Source: Azorinus chamasolen
Lineage: Eukaryota; Mollusca; Bivalvia; Cardiida; Solecurtidae
NCBI GenBank assembly: GCA_963576725.1
Contig: OY755251.1
Location: 38,882,048-38,946,047, forward strand
Length of the DNA stretch: 64,000 nt
Reading direction: 5' to 3'
The notes under the pieces were generated by a model. That model saw nothing but the letters and a program-made list of their open reading frames with translations. It searched no databases and was not told where the DNA came from. Positions 1 through 10,929 of this stretch are shown here, piece by piece. Both the position numbers and the translations under genes were made by a program. The number at the start of each line of letters is the position of its first letter. Within the stretch, counting starts at the first letter, position 1.

Positions 1-278
1 ATTGTCTGAAAATATGCTGGCTGGATTGATATATTTGTGCTTAATTGCAAAAATCCATAGTTCCGCATCTGCAAACCTGAAATTTTCTGTTTCCCTAAAT
101 CTGAAGGTACAAACAATAATGAAAGTGTATATCATGAATTCATTTTCAGATTGTGTAGCATATTTCCATTAAAAGATGTAAAATCATATGTTTTGCATAA
201 AAGGTCGAATTAAAAATCAAATGAAGCAGAAAGTTTTTGGTATATGTCTCTTGTTTCATGTGACATTTTGATTTTCAG

Positions 279-335
279 AATAACAACATTGCATACAGTA
301 GTCCTGTGCAGTCTATGCCCCGCCCCAGGCCAGAG
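279..335 (+). CDS. possible muscleblind cassette exon (57 nt)
   Basis: Candidate internal exon. A good acceptor (pyrimidine-rich stretch ending attttcag at 271-278) is followed by 19 open codons reading NNNIAYSSPVQSMPRPRPE, then GAG|gtgaat as donor. The piece is 57 nt, phase 0 on both sides, like the confident muscleblind exons downstream, and its C-rich second half stands out from the AT-rich surroundings. The Pro/Ser/Gln-rich peptide would suit the linker between the two zinc-finger pairs, but I cannot align it convincingly to a known MBNL segment. The donor is weak, and the frame stays open to 488 if unspliced. It could be a chance ORF or an exon of another isoform. Confidence 0.4.
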
Positions 336-932
336 GTGAATACAAATGTAGATTACCAGTATATACATACTTTTGGAGAGTTGCTTCCCTTCAAAATCAT
401 GCCATTTGCAGAAAATCCATTTTGTCATAAATGGAGATTTAACCTGAAAATTTCTTTCGATGACACCTTCCTAAATAAAGAATGTTGATGTATATCTAAA
501 TGTATAGGTTTCATTCGATTTAAAAGATATTTGTAAATGAGACATGATCTGCAAAGGGGATGAACAAAGGGAGGTAACTCAGCACCAGTTGTTTGAATGT
601 TGCTTCCATAACTTACATCTGCCCTATAATGCTTTATATTATTATGAATCACATTGTTGATGGATAGAACACTTCACTTTGATTTGCTTCTACAGGTTCC
701 ACTAAGCGTTTAGAATATGTATTGTTAGTGGTTATTGATGACTACAAGGAAATCTGTTATAAAGCCTGGTTGTCCCCCAAATATTTGCTCTGTCTGGAGA
801 CTTTGTGCCTTTTAAGAAATGCTTACTAAATATGTGTAGGTACTACAGAAAATGTTATCTTCAGAAGACTTAGCCCATTGTTGTCTTAAAACCATTATAT
901 CATACAATACCACAAGTACCTAACTGTCATAA

Positions 933-1127
933 GCAGAGGTCCAGATAAGATACATAAATTAAAACATTTTCAAGAATAGCTCCTTTAATTCTCCAGCAAA
1001 CCCTATACTGTGACCACTTTATAGAATCATCTCAAAGAGACGATTCTAAAAATTGGTCACAGTATAGGGTTTGCTGGAGAAATGACGATTTTTGTAGTTG
1101 GGTACACATCCTTATCTGTAGCTCTGG
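933..1127 (+). repeat. PAL-3 MITE copy
   Basis: Begins with the GAGGTCCAGATAAGAT-type flank. The inverted repeat around CAAACCCTATACTGTGACC is near-perfect and centred on tctcaaagagacga. It ends in ATCTGTAGCTCTG. Confidence 0.8.
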
Positions 1128-1132
1128 TCGTA

Positions 1133-1336
1133 AGTATTCTGGACTCCCGTTTCCCTGCTCCATTGGTTTGTAAAGCTGAATGGTTCAATTTGGTACCATT
1201 TTGATATCTTTAAATTAGACTGACTTTGTAGCAAATAGTGCAGATGCTGATCTAACTGCTCATTATGGAGCAGCTTGACTTGAGTTTACACTATTTACTT
1301 AAGTCTGTCTCTCCGTCCAAATATTTAGGGTAGTCC
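1133..1336 (+). repeat. PAL-4 MITE copy
   Basis: Starts with a variant of the TCGGACACCC end. It carries the CCATTGGTTTGTAAAGCTGAA flank segment and a diverged palindromic core with ctcattatggagcag at its centre. It abuts the preceding PAL-3 copy. Confidence 0.75.
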
Positions 1337-1369
1337 ATTCTGTATCGAAAGCTTAAATATGACTGAGGA

Positions 1370-1437
1370 TATTGCAGATCCTGATTAGACGGCTCCTCTA
1401 GGAGCCCTCTGATCTGGGTCTACGCTGTTTGCAATGC
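1370..1437. repeat. isolated palindromic core
   Basis: A core hairpin related to PAL-1 and PAL-5 (cagatcctgattagacgg / gatctgggtctacgctg) with GGCTCCTCTAGGAGCC at its centre. I do not recognise the flanks. Confidence 0.6.
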
Positions 1438-1738
1438 CACATTTAAGGGATCAGAGTGATGGTTAGTTGCTTACTTTACTTACATAATTTGAAATGTTTG
1501 TTGTCGTTGATCTAAAATGAGATGATATTTTCCATAAGCTTCCTTATTAATTTTAAGGTGATCCAAGATAAAAACAGAAATAATATGTTTCATGTATATT
1601 CAATAATGAAAGCTAATGAAAAACGTCCCAGGAAAGTGTTGACTTCTGAATATTGTTTATACAGGATTATATGGTCTGGAGTAATGCATCCTGTTTGTAA
1701 AGACTTATTTCTCAAAGTAAATATTTCTTCATATTAAC

Positions 1739-1858
1739 TAACCCTTTACCTGATAGAGATGACTTTTGATGCATTTGCAAACACAATAGACCCAGAACAG
1801 ACAGCTCTTGCAGGAACGGTCTGATTACGATCTGCTCTGTTTGCTTATGGACGGGGTT
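1739..1858 (-). repeat. truncated PAL-1 copy
   Basis: aaccctttacctgatagaga end, then a diverged core with its final arm ctgctctgtttgcttatgg. The AATATTCATG flank is missing. Confidence 0.6.
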
Positions 1859-2420
1859 ATGCAAACATGTATTTTAAATAAATTAAATCCTACTTATAAA
1901 TCTTAAATGATATTTACAGTAATACACATGAGGAGAATCCAGTTTCCTCTAGTGCAGTAATTAGTTGTCAGTACCATCCCATGCCTTTATAGACATCATA
2001 CAAGCTATTCTTACTGTCAGTTCTTGGGCCCAGTAATTTTTATTCTTATGCAGAAATGTGCCTTTAAAAAACTTTTTAAAAATAATTTTAAAATTATTAC
2101 ACTAATATGATCATCAAAAAGCAGAGAATGTGTATACTGCAAGACCAGTCTACCTTTGGTTCAACGTCAAGGTCAAATTAAAGAGTACCACAATGTCTTG
2201 TTACTGTGTCGAAGGCATTTGATCAAATTTTGATTGTGAAACTTGGTGTATTTGTTTACGGATTTCGAAGTTTTACCACCAGTTCATACTGTTTAATTAT
2301 CCTCGCTGTAATGGATGTTTAAGATGTTTCATTAATCATATTTTTCATTTCATAATAATGCTGTGGTTCAGAGGGAGTTAATCTTGTATACAACATGATA
2401 CTGACCAACAACTTACTGAC

Positions 2421-2658
2421 TTAACCTTGACCTCATGTATATTCATAAAAGAAATAATGAAATCATGAATATTAATTACATGAATTTGTATAATGGCATA
2501 CATATGAATACAGGGAATTATGGTCAAGGCAGAAACTGAAGAATCAAATCTATATTATTTTGATTAGCAAACTGGACAGACCCTGATCAGACAGCTCCTA
2601 CAGGAAAACCACTGTTTGCAAAGGCATGAAAATGTTTCTCTATCAAGTAAAGGGTTAA
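2421..2658 (+). repeat. PAL-1 copy, core partly deleted
   Basis: Complete left flank with gaatattaattacatgaa and a cagaaactgaagaatc segment. The core lost most of its second arm. It ends aagtaaagggttaa. Confidence 0.75.
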
Positions 2659-2931
2659 TTTAACTGTATTATGGACATCACAGGTAGAAAGGAACACAGA
2701 CACAATTTCAAACAGTGTAGATCAAAATTAGCAGTCATGTTGAAATGTGATATTTGGTCACATTCTGCTGTAATTGTATAATACGTCTCCATGACGACCA
2801 ATAAATATACGTTGTCTATATGGCAACTAATAGATAAACATTGTTGTAATCCTTCAGAATTTAGGCTTAGTTTTAGTGGATATTGTAGAAAGGATTCAAA
2901 TTTATTTGTGGCACATTACAACCATGCCTAG

Positions 2932-3108
2932 ACCAAGATCAGACGCATTGTGTCCAATGCAGCGGCAGTTCTGGGTCTAGACGCATTGTGTCCAATGCAG
3001 CAGCTGTTCTAGACGGAGGTCAGACGCATTGTGTCCAATGCAGTAGCTGTTCTAGACGGAGGTCAGACGCATTGTGTCCAATGCAGCAGCTGTTCTGGGT
3101 CTACAATA
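2932..3108. repeat. tandem repeat inside a palindromic core
   Basis: About four copies of a block containing cagacgcattgtgtccaatg and cagctgttctagacgg. They are bounded by agaccaagatcagacg and ctgggtctac, so the array sits inside a PAL-type core. Confidence 0.75.
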
Positions 3109-3276
3109 TTTAAACTGTCAATGAACTCTATATTCCAAGATACCTGTCTCGTATACATATACAGCAAAACCTCTCGAAAAAACAACCACCTGCACAGATC
3201 CTAATCTTGGTCTTGATGTAAGATGAAAGTTATACAGAAAACTTTGTTCAGCATAGAACGACCACCTTCTTTGACC

Positions 3277-3518
3277 CCTTTCCTCCATGAATATTCATCT
3301 AAAAAATAATCACATCATGAATATTAATCACATTAATTGTTATAATGCCAAATGGACACAGGATTTGTTAAACATGGTAGAAACTTTAGAATCATATATT
3401 TGTTATATCATAAGCAAACAGAGCAGACCCTGATCAGATGGCTCCTCTAGGAACCATCTGATCTGGGTCTACTCTGTTTGCAAAGGCGTAGAACGGCGTA
3501 TTTATGGAGTAAAGGGTT
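3277..3518 (+). repeat. PAL-1 copy
   Basis: Near full length: cctttcctccatgaatattc start, core with GGCTCCTCTAGGAACC, and gtatttatggagtaaagggt then TTAA at the end. Confidence 0.85.
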
Positions 3519-3540
3519 AAAAACATTCCTGATTTTTAAT

Positions 3541-4013
3541 TAACCTTTTATTCCATAGATATGCCTTGTAAATCCTTTGAAAACAGAGTAGACTCATATC
3601 AGACTGCATCTGTAGGCATCTTCTGAGCAGGGTCTGCTCTGCTTGTGTTGAAATATTATACATCTAATTATACAGTTGTACCATGGCCAAACTTTATTTG
3701 TGTGTATCCCTTTCCGCCATAAATACGCCTTCCTACGCCTCTGTAAAGGTCATTTCTGGAAACCATTGTGTGATAAATAGAGCATTTGCTCCATAGGAGC
3801 AAAGGCTGTATTTATCACATTGGTTTCAAAACTACACAATTCTCCAATTTTCCTTTTCTCTATTAAATGCTCCTTATTGGTTGATTTTTCAAAGAGGCTG
3901 GGTCTAAAAATAGCCTATGAGGGAATGGGTTAAATGCCATCATACAAATTCATCTAATTAATGTTCAAGATGTCTTTATTTCTTACATGAATATTCATGG
4001 TTTAAAGGATTAA
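3541..4013 (-). repeat. PAL-1 copy interrupted by a PAL-2 insertion
   Basis: The left part (core and cagttgtaccatggcc) and the right part (atgccatcatacaaattc ... catgaatattcatgg) are halves of one PAL-1 element. They are separated by the PAL-2 copy at 3709-3933, so PAL-2 inserted later. Confidence 0.75.
3709..3933 (-). repeat. PAL-2 copy nested in PAL-1
   Basis: Core ATAGAGCATTTGCTCCATAG and its complement; ends cctatgagggaatgggttaa. It sits inside PAL-1 3541-4013. Confidence 0.85.
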
Positions 4014-4018
4014 GTAGT

Positions 4019-4078
4019 TGCTCTAGGAAGTTTCTACTGCATTTAGCTCTAGGGAGTTTCTACTGCATTTAGCTCTCT
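4019..4078. repeat. 27-bp direct duplication
   Basis: The block holding agtttctactgcatttagct occurs twice, head to tail. Confidence 0.75.
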
Positions 4079-4741
4079 ATCTCATGTTAAGTAAAACATC
4101 GTAGTTCAGTTTTGTTTTTTAGCTTCTGCTTTTTATTACATGCATGCCATTCTTTTGCTCTCAAATTATTATGCAAATTGTAATCCATTAAATATGCAAC
4201 TTTATGCTAGTTTGTTAATTGGAAGCTTAAATTGTTCAATATGTCCTGACAATGTTAAAGTGGCGGCGTAATCACGCAGACCCATGAGTCATGTGATCAG
4301 TCATAGTAAATGTTTTATGTGCTGTGCTCATGCCGTGCTTTGTGTGTCTGTTTCGTTTTCACCATACATGTACATAGACCACGCTAATTAAGTCATCTGT
4401 TGTCTTTTGTTATTGGGCTTCTATTATGAAAAGAAAATTTAATGAATCATGCTTTCCTTAATTGTTTGGCAAATAAACGTAAACAAACTATAAAAGGTAA
4501 ATGTCCTTGATATGCAGACGTCATGTTTATAAAAAAGCAAATAGATTCACTGGAGCATGGTACAGCTACTTTCTTTCTCGAAATGCAATCGGTGCATATG
4601 GAAATTTGTCGCATTTAATCTGGTGTCATCTCAAGTAACTAAATATTCATCATTGACTGTACATTAATTTAATGCATTGAATTTTATTTATGGTAAAGGA
4701 GAATGTCATAGGAAACAACAAGTACAGGTGCATAATAACCT

Positions 4742-4833
4742 TTTAGTTCATAGATTTTTGCAAACAATGTAGACCCAGATCAGACAGATCCCATAGAAGC
4801 TGTCTAATAAGGTCACACAACTGTTTGTACTTA
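4742..4833 (-). repeat. degenerate PAL-1 core
   Basis: gcaaacaatgtagacccaga starts a recognisable first arm. The second arm is eroded (gtctaataaggtcacacaac). Confidence 0.55.
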
Positions 4834-5011
4834 GGTTCTTGTTGGCCTGAGTTGAAAAGTATGAAGAGAAATTTCACCATTTTTCTTATCTTGCAGATAA
4901 GATTGAATTTTCTATTAGAATTATTATTATTTTCTATTATTATTAATTGTAGTTTTAGCAACAGCATTATTTTCATCAATTTAAATACAACGCAATTCAG
5001 TACCCTGTAGT

Positions 5012-5206
5012 GGATGAGAGGCCCAGATAAGATGCATAAATTAAAAAAAAAATGGAGGCAAGCTTCTTTTACTTCTCCACCAAACCCCGTAATGAACATT
5101 CTTTAGATTGGTCTCTTTGAATTGTTTCTTAACGAGTGGTCACAACATAGGGTTTGGTGAAGTGACAATTGTAGTATTTGAATATGCACTTTTATGTATC
5201 GCTCTG
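5012..5206 (+). repeat. PAL-3 copy
   Basis: Has the cccagataagatgcataaat start, two arms (caccaaaccccgtaatgaac, tcacaacatagggtttggtg) and a gtatcgctctg end. Confidence 0.75.
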
Positions 5207-5568
5207 AATGGATTTAAAATAACTTTATAGATCTTAAGGGACGTGTTGTGTACAATATTCAGTAGTCAAGGTCACAATGGTGTTTGTGAATATTTATCAC
5301 TTACAGTAACTTGTTTCAAATTCCAAAGTGAGTCATATCAGACAAGATTCAAGTGAGGTGATGTCATCTGTACAGGATAAGGAAATAAGATTAAAGTAGC
5401 ACCTTATTAACCATTTTGCTGCCATTTTTTTGTCGTCTACAAAATTTATTGTTTGCTTGAACTTTCATTTTTTATAGTTTCACATATTTTTATAAAAATC
5501 ATAATGACAGTAATGAACATTTTGGATCCAGATTGGAAGTCGAAATTACTCTGTGTTTTACCTTTAAC

Positions 5569-6010
5569 TCTTTACTCCATGAATATTCATGTAAAAAATA
5601 ATAGCATCATGAATATTAATTAGATTAATTGTTGTAATAACATGTGGACACAGGAATTTTTTGCAATAGCCCATTCCCTCATATTGATGACTCTGTAAAA
5701 GTCACTTTGTGAAACCATTGTGATAAATAGAGCATTTGCTCCTATAGGAGCAAATGCTCTATTTATTACAATGGTTTCAAACTACACAATCCTAAAATTT
5801 TCCTTTTCTCTAATTAATGCTCCTTTTCGGTAGATTTATTCAAAGAGGTTGTATCTGAAAATAGCCTATGAGGGAATGGGAAAGCAGGAACTGTAGAATC
5901 ATATCTATATTATATCATAAGCAAACAGAGCAGACCCTGAGAGACATCTGATCTGGGTCTGCTCAGTTTGCAAAGATGTAGAAAGGCGTATTCATGGAGT
6001 AAAGGGTTAA
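5569..6010 (+). repeat. PAL-1 copy interrupted by PAL-2
   Basis: Left half to about 5668 and right half from about 5881 (agcaggaactgtagaatc ... gagtaaagggttaa). The PAL-2 element lies between them. The centre of the PAL-1 core is deleted. Confidence 0.8.
5669..5880 (-). repeat. PAL-2 copy nested in PAL-1
   Basis: Near-perfect hairpin, gataaatagagcatttgctc and its complement, around CTATAG. Ends gcctatgagggaatggg. Confidence 0.85.
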
Positions 6011-6423
6011 ATAGGACAAATTAATTTTGAAAGTTACTCCCATGCACATTATTAACATGATAAATAACAGCGGCATTGAAATTAATTCTATAGAATAGGG
6101 ATCCATCCACTGAAGACCATAGAAATAGTTGAGAAATCTTCTGAATTCTGAAGGACAAACGTTCAAGTGTGTAGGAAAACATTACAGAATATTAAATATG
6201 GAGATTTTTTTTCATAATCTCTCGTTGCTCAATGACTTTATGTAATCAGTTTATGGCTTTCAGATAAGAGGCTGTATTCTTTAGGCAGTGGTGATTACAA
6301 TTCGCAGTATTTATGCAGATTTGACTTCTGTTCAGGTCTTGGATCAAGTTTATAGCTGTTCAGGATCAGATTTATAATATCTTTCTTTCGCATTTGTTAA
6401 TCTGAAGTTTGAAATTGAATGTA

Positions 6424-6500
6424 TCGCAAGCAGTTAAGATCCTGATGAGACACGGAGAAAAAAAGTGCTCATCAGAGCCCAGTCTGCTTGACACTCATAT
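6424..6500. repeat. PAL-6-like fragment
   Basis: Degenerate inverted pair: taagatcctgatgagacacg with tgctcatcagagcccagtct. Confidence 0.45.
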
Positions 6501-6540
6501 TGTACAGGAAAACCTGTCTTCAGCAACCATTAAAAAAGAG

Positions 6541-6712
6541 GTCTAATTATCGGTCTGTAAGGCAGGCGGTTGCTTAATGCAGGGCAAAAGTAATTCAGAA
6601 AGCTCCTATCTGCATTACTTTTGCCCTGCATTAAGCAAGCACCTGCTTTTTAACATTCCTGTGTCTAATCAGTATAAGGTCGCTTAAGACGGGTCCCACT
6701 GTAGTTTGTGGA
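6541..6712. repeat. PAL-7 copy
   Basis: Long inverted repeat: gcttaatgcagggcaaaagt and its complement flank tcagaaagctcctatctgca. An outer gacgggtcccactgtag resembles the eroded family end. Confidence 0.7.
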
Positions 6713-6835
6713 GAATGAACAAATGATAGATATGTTTTGAACCTATAACTAATAAAACAACAAATTGTTCATATTGAGGTTAAATAGCACATTTTCCTTA
6801 TAAAGTAAGACCATTCAACCCTTAGAAGGTAACAA

Positions 6836-6961
6836 ATGATATAGATCTGATTCTACAGTTTCTGCCTTGGCAAAAAGTGCATGTTTTCATATGCCATTTA
6901 AAATTCCAGCTTTTAAATATTCATAATTTCTGACATGAATATTCACGAGATAAGGAATTAA
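6836..6961 (-). repeat. PAL-1 copy lacking its core
   Basis: The flank only: tagatctgattctacagttt, ctgccttggcaaaaag and catgaatattcacgagataa, ending near TTAA. The core hairpin is absent. Confidence 0.65.
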
Positions 6962-7167
6962 ACACTGCCTGAAGGGTACCGCCAGTAGTATGTATTTTCA
7001 TTTCTGCTATTTTGACTATCAGTAAGATACATTTTGGCAGAGCACCTCGTTAATTTCGGCAGAGCACCTCTCATTAATTTCTGTCCAATGCTAACAAAGA
7101 ATCAGTAGCACTGTTGGTGTTTTAGCTTGTCTTAGATGAGTCGCTTCAAGAGAAAACGTTTACCACA

Positions 7168-7246
7168 CTTTGCAAACATTGTGTATCCAGCTCACACACA
7201 ACATCAGGCATATGTCTGGTTAGGGTCTACATGGTTTGACAAAACT
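7168..7246. repeat. degenerate palindromic core
   Basis: tttgcaaacattgtgtatcc faces ggttagggtctacatggttt across a disrupted centre. Confidence 0.4.
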
Positions 7247-7731
7247 CACCTGACTTAGCAGATTTGTGATTTTTTGATAACAGTGCAGACCATGATCAGA
7301 TGCCAAGTAGAGGTCCTGATCTTGGTCTTAAATGTTTTCAAAAGCACCAGAGGAACGTTTTCTTGTGAAATGGCTTCCATAGGTATGTTATATCTGCTCT
7401 TGTTTATCCATGGCAGTTCTTCATTAAGATAGGGTCTAAGTCTTTCAATGTGATCAGTATCAGTAACGATAAACTGACTGTAATAGGTCAGGTGAAACAT
7501 GCTTCAAATTACTTCATTTTGCTATTAGATTTTCATCAAACTTCACAGAGTTGTTCAAAGGAGGGAATTTATACCACATGTGACATTCAGGTTCACTCAA
7601 AGGTCTACGGCATGCACAAAGGTCATAATTCAATATTTATGTCATAGCCTTTAAATTCTAGATGACTTCTTATTCTTGTTTTGCACTATGAAATTTAAGA
7701 ATAGGTTGTATGCTAAATTACTTTACTGCTG

Positions 7732-8195
7732 TTAACCCGTGTCTCCATATATACACTATTGTACGGCAAACAGAATAGACCCAGATCAGATAGTTTCTGT
7801 AGCAGTTGTCTGATCAGGTTCTGCTCTGTTTACTTAATGGAATAATATAGCTCTGATTCTATAAATTTTATCATGGTTGACCCATTCCCACATAGGCTAT
7901 TTTTTAGACCCAACCTCTTTGAATAAATCTACCAAAAAGGAGCATTTACTAGAGAAAAGTACATTTTTAGAATTGTGTAGCTTTGAAATCATTGTGATAA
8001 ATCGAGCATTTGCTCTATAGGAGCAAATGCTCTATTTATCACAATGGTTTCAAAAAATGACTTTTACAGAGGCGTCAAAAGGCATCAATATGTTGGAATG
8101 GGTTAAATATGATTCCTGTGTTTAAAATTTCATGTAACCGATAATCAAGATGCCAATATTTCCTACATTTATATTCATGAAGTAATTAAAGGGTT
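7732..8195 (-). repeat. PAL-1 copy interrupted by PAL-2
   Basis: The core and attttatcatgg segment come before 7872. The flank resumes after 8107 (atatgattcctgtg ... ttaaagggttaa). Confidence 0.75.
7872..8107 (+). repeat. PAL-2 copy nested in PAL-1
   Basis: Full-length copy: cccattcccacataggctat start, GAGCATTTGCTCTATAGGAG core, and a caatatgttggaatgggtta end. Confidence 0.85.
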
Positions 8196-8394
8196 AAATT
8201 ACTTTGGCATATCATAATTCACAGCAGTAGAAAGAAAGAAACTTCCCAGATATTTGTCACTGTTAAATATACCAGTAGACAAGATTTAAACATGCATGTG
8301 AAGCATGTTTGAGAATTAATTGTGTTTATTGCGTTACTGCTGTAGTGAATTGATTTGAATATACTGAATGACTCATCAGAACAAATATTGAAAT

Positions 8395-8532
8395 CATCAT
8401 TTCTCCACCAAACCAAGTGTTGTGACGATTCTTTAGAATTGTCTTTTTAAGAGCCAGCATAGGGTTTGGTGGAGAAATAAAGCAGTTATTCAGATGTTCA
8501 ATTTTTGCATCTTATAATTATTTGTCTCTGAC
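8395..8532 (-). repeat. PAL-3 copy
   Basis: catttctccaccaaaccaag and the complementary gcatagggtttggtggagaa. It is followed by ataattatttgtctctg, the family start in reverse. Confidence 0.7.
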
Positions 8533-8741
8533 TCCTGCAATAGGGTAGTCAGTTTTTCAACTGTCATGGATGAACAAGAGACCTTGCTTAGTAAAGTACT
8601 AATTCCATCAGTTGTGTTACACAACACAACATGTGCATTTTTGATTGTACTGCTCTAAGCGTGGGTACTCAGGGTTGTCAGAAGGGCCGTATATACAGTA
8701 AAACCTCTGTCAAGGGATCACAGGATGAAAACATTTGGGGT

Positions 8742-8956
8742 TTTAACTCTTTACTCCATGAATATTCATGTAAGAAATAATGAAATCATGAATATTGATT
8801 AGATTAATTTTCATAATGGCCCAAGAAAATTTGGGCCATTGCAGAAACTGTACAATTATATCTATTATTTCATAAGCAAAAAGAGCAGATCATCTGATCT
8901 TGGTCTACTCTCTTTGCAAATGTGAGGAAAGGGGTATATATGGAGTAAATGGTTAA
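8742..8956 (+). repeat. PAL-1 copy, core collapsed
   Basis: tttactccatgaatattcat start and tatggagtaaatggttaa end. The first core arm is mostly deleted. Confidence 0.75.
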
Positions 8957-9188
8957 ATATTAGATCTAAGCTTAATGCTTGACAAAAGTAATCCTTTTTA
9001 TTTTTGTCCGTCATTACCTTGTTTTTTGGAGTGGTCCCTTTGAATAGTGTTTACTGTTACTAAAATAACCATAAAAAATCTTAAGAATATTGCTGAGGAT
9101 TTGATTAAGGATATTAATGCTTTGTAACTGATTTTAGACAAATGAAGAGTATTGAGGACAGCCTTGGGTATCTATTGGTACTACCCTA

Positions 9189-9600
9189 ATTACACAAGGT
9201 ATTCGGACACCCAGCCTCACCTCTCCATTGGTTTGTTAACCCATTACCTCATAGGCTATTTGTAGATCCAACCTCTTTGAATGCATCTACCGAAAAGGAG
9301 CATTTACTAGAGAAAAGGAACATTTTAGAATTGTGTAGTTTTTAAACGATTGTGATAAATAGAGCATTTGCTCCTATGGAGCAAATTCTCTATTGTGGTT
9401 TCAAAAAGTGACATTTACAGAGGCGTAGAAAGGCGTAATTATCGAGGAAAGGGTTAAGCTGAACAATTCAAATAGAAAACCTGACATAGTAGCAAATAGT
9501 GTAGACCCTGATCAGATTGCTCCTATATGAGCCATTTAAGCATGGTCTACAATATTTTCCAAATTTTGTCCATCTATCCGAATACTTAGGATGGTTAGGG
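9189..9600 (+). repeat. PAL-4 copy interrupted by PAL-2
   Basis: tattcggacacccagcctca and ccattggtttg precede the insert. gctgaacaattcaaat and the core with cagaccctgatcagattgct follow it. TTAA is present at both insertion junctions. Confidence 0.85.
9237..9457 (+). repeat. PAL-2 copy nested in PAL-4, flanked by TTAA
   Basis: Runs from tttgTTAAcccattacctc to ggaaagggTTAAgctgaa. The uninterrupted PAL-4 site seen elsewhere reads ggtttgtaaagctgaa, so a TTAA target duplicated on insertion explains both junctions. Confidence 0.85.
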
Positions 9601-9654
9601 TAAGGACTTACATACTAATTGGTTTGCATGTTTTCTTTATTTTTGATGTTTGAG

Positions 9655-9745
9655 GCTGGAATAAGCAAGACGGCCGTGGCGATACCCAGCACGGTTCTTC
9701 CGACCGGTCAATACCCTCCCGTGTTGGTTAGTGGTAATCTTTTCT
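9655..9745. other. unexplained GC-rich block
   Basis: Roughly 90 nt (gcaagacggccgtggcgata ... accctcccgtgttggttagt) much richer in GC than its surroundings, with short self-complementary parts (GACCGGTC; gcacgg / ccgtgt). It could be a SINE remnant or a conserved non-coding element. I see no clear A or B box. Confidence 0.4.
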
Positions 9746-10059
9746 CTCTCACACACTGACACACACCCATGGCTAATTTTAAAAAAAAATTACATAGGAA
9801 AAAATACATAAAATGAACATTCAAATGTAAATTGGTTAGTATTCATTAAAAACATATTTTTTATATGTTCAGCCCTATTTAAAATACATCAGTGTCAGAA
9901 TTTCATTTAATTCAGTGGTTAGACTGAATGTCTTGGAGCAAGAACTTCTTTTTTATGAAATATTTTGCCTTAGTTCTGGAAACAAGATGCTTTTGGTGTT
10001 TCAGGTTAAACATCAATTATGCAACTAATTTCTGTCTTACTACATCTTAAGTGTATTTA

Positions 10060-10221
10060 TAACCCATGCCCTCATGGGCCCAACCTATTTAAATAAATCT
10101 ACTGAAAAGGAGCCTGTACTAGGAAAAATTTTTTTTTATATCTGTGTAGTTTTGAAAATCATTGTGATAATAGAGCATTTGTTCCTATTGAGCAAGGCGT
10201 CAATATCGGGGAATGGGATAC
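10060..10221 (+). repeat. PAL-2 copy with its right arm deleted
   Basis: Starts aacccatgccctcatgggcc and keeps ataatagagcatttgttcct. It jumps to aaggcgtcaatatcggggaa, losing the second core arm. Confidence 0.7.
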
Positions 10222-10682
10222 CAGCTCCTAGACTCTAATATGTAAGTAGTTTCAGTAACTTCTTGTGTTCCGAGAGATTTGCCTAAACACAAACTGCATT
10301 CCTGTTAAAAAAATATCCAAGCTTGTTTGCATTTTATGAGATGCTGATTTTATGTATCTTTCATCTGGATCTAAACTTAAATTTTGAAACTAGTGAAAAA
10401 GCGTTTAAATGAAGGAAAGGGTTAGAGTAGGATGAGAAAGAGGGAACTAAAGTCATGGCATGGTATGTGTTTGGTCACAATCTGGTGAAAAAGATTACTT
10501 GCCTATTATAAAGACTATATAGTTCTTTTTGGGAGCAAACTGACAAAACGTATGACATTTTGGTAATGTTTTTGAAAGGGAAACAAATATAATGATGTAT
10601 AGAAGTAGAGCAGGACCAGGGTAAAACTTTTCAACATTGAATAACTTTCGTCTGCAGAACTTACTTTCTGTCTACTATTTAT

Positions 10683-10929
10683 TCAACCCTTTAATCCATG
10701 AATATTTAAACGAGAAGCAATAACATCATGACGATTAATTGTTATAATATCACATGGACATGGACACATGATGTGTGGCTGAGGCAGAAACTGCAGAATC
10801 ATGTCTATATTATATATCATAAGCAAACAGAGCAGACCCTCATCAGACAGCTCCTACAGGAGCCATCTGATCTGGGTTTTACTCTGTTTGCAAAAACATA
10901 GAAAGCTTATTTATGGAGTAAAGGGTTTA
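10683..10929 (+). repeat. PAL-1 copy
   Basis: Near full length: ccctttaatccatgaatatt start, core GCTCCTACAGGAGCCATCTG, and an atggagtaaagggttt end. Confidence 0.85.

Noticed and set aside
4743..5099. 118-aa minus-strand frame
   Set aside because: Runs through a degenerate PAL-1 core and into a PAL-3 copy; repeat-derived.
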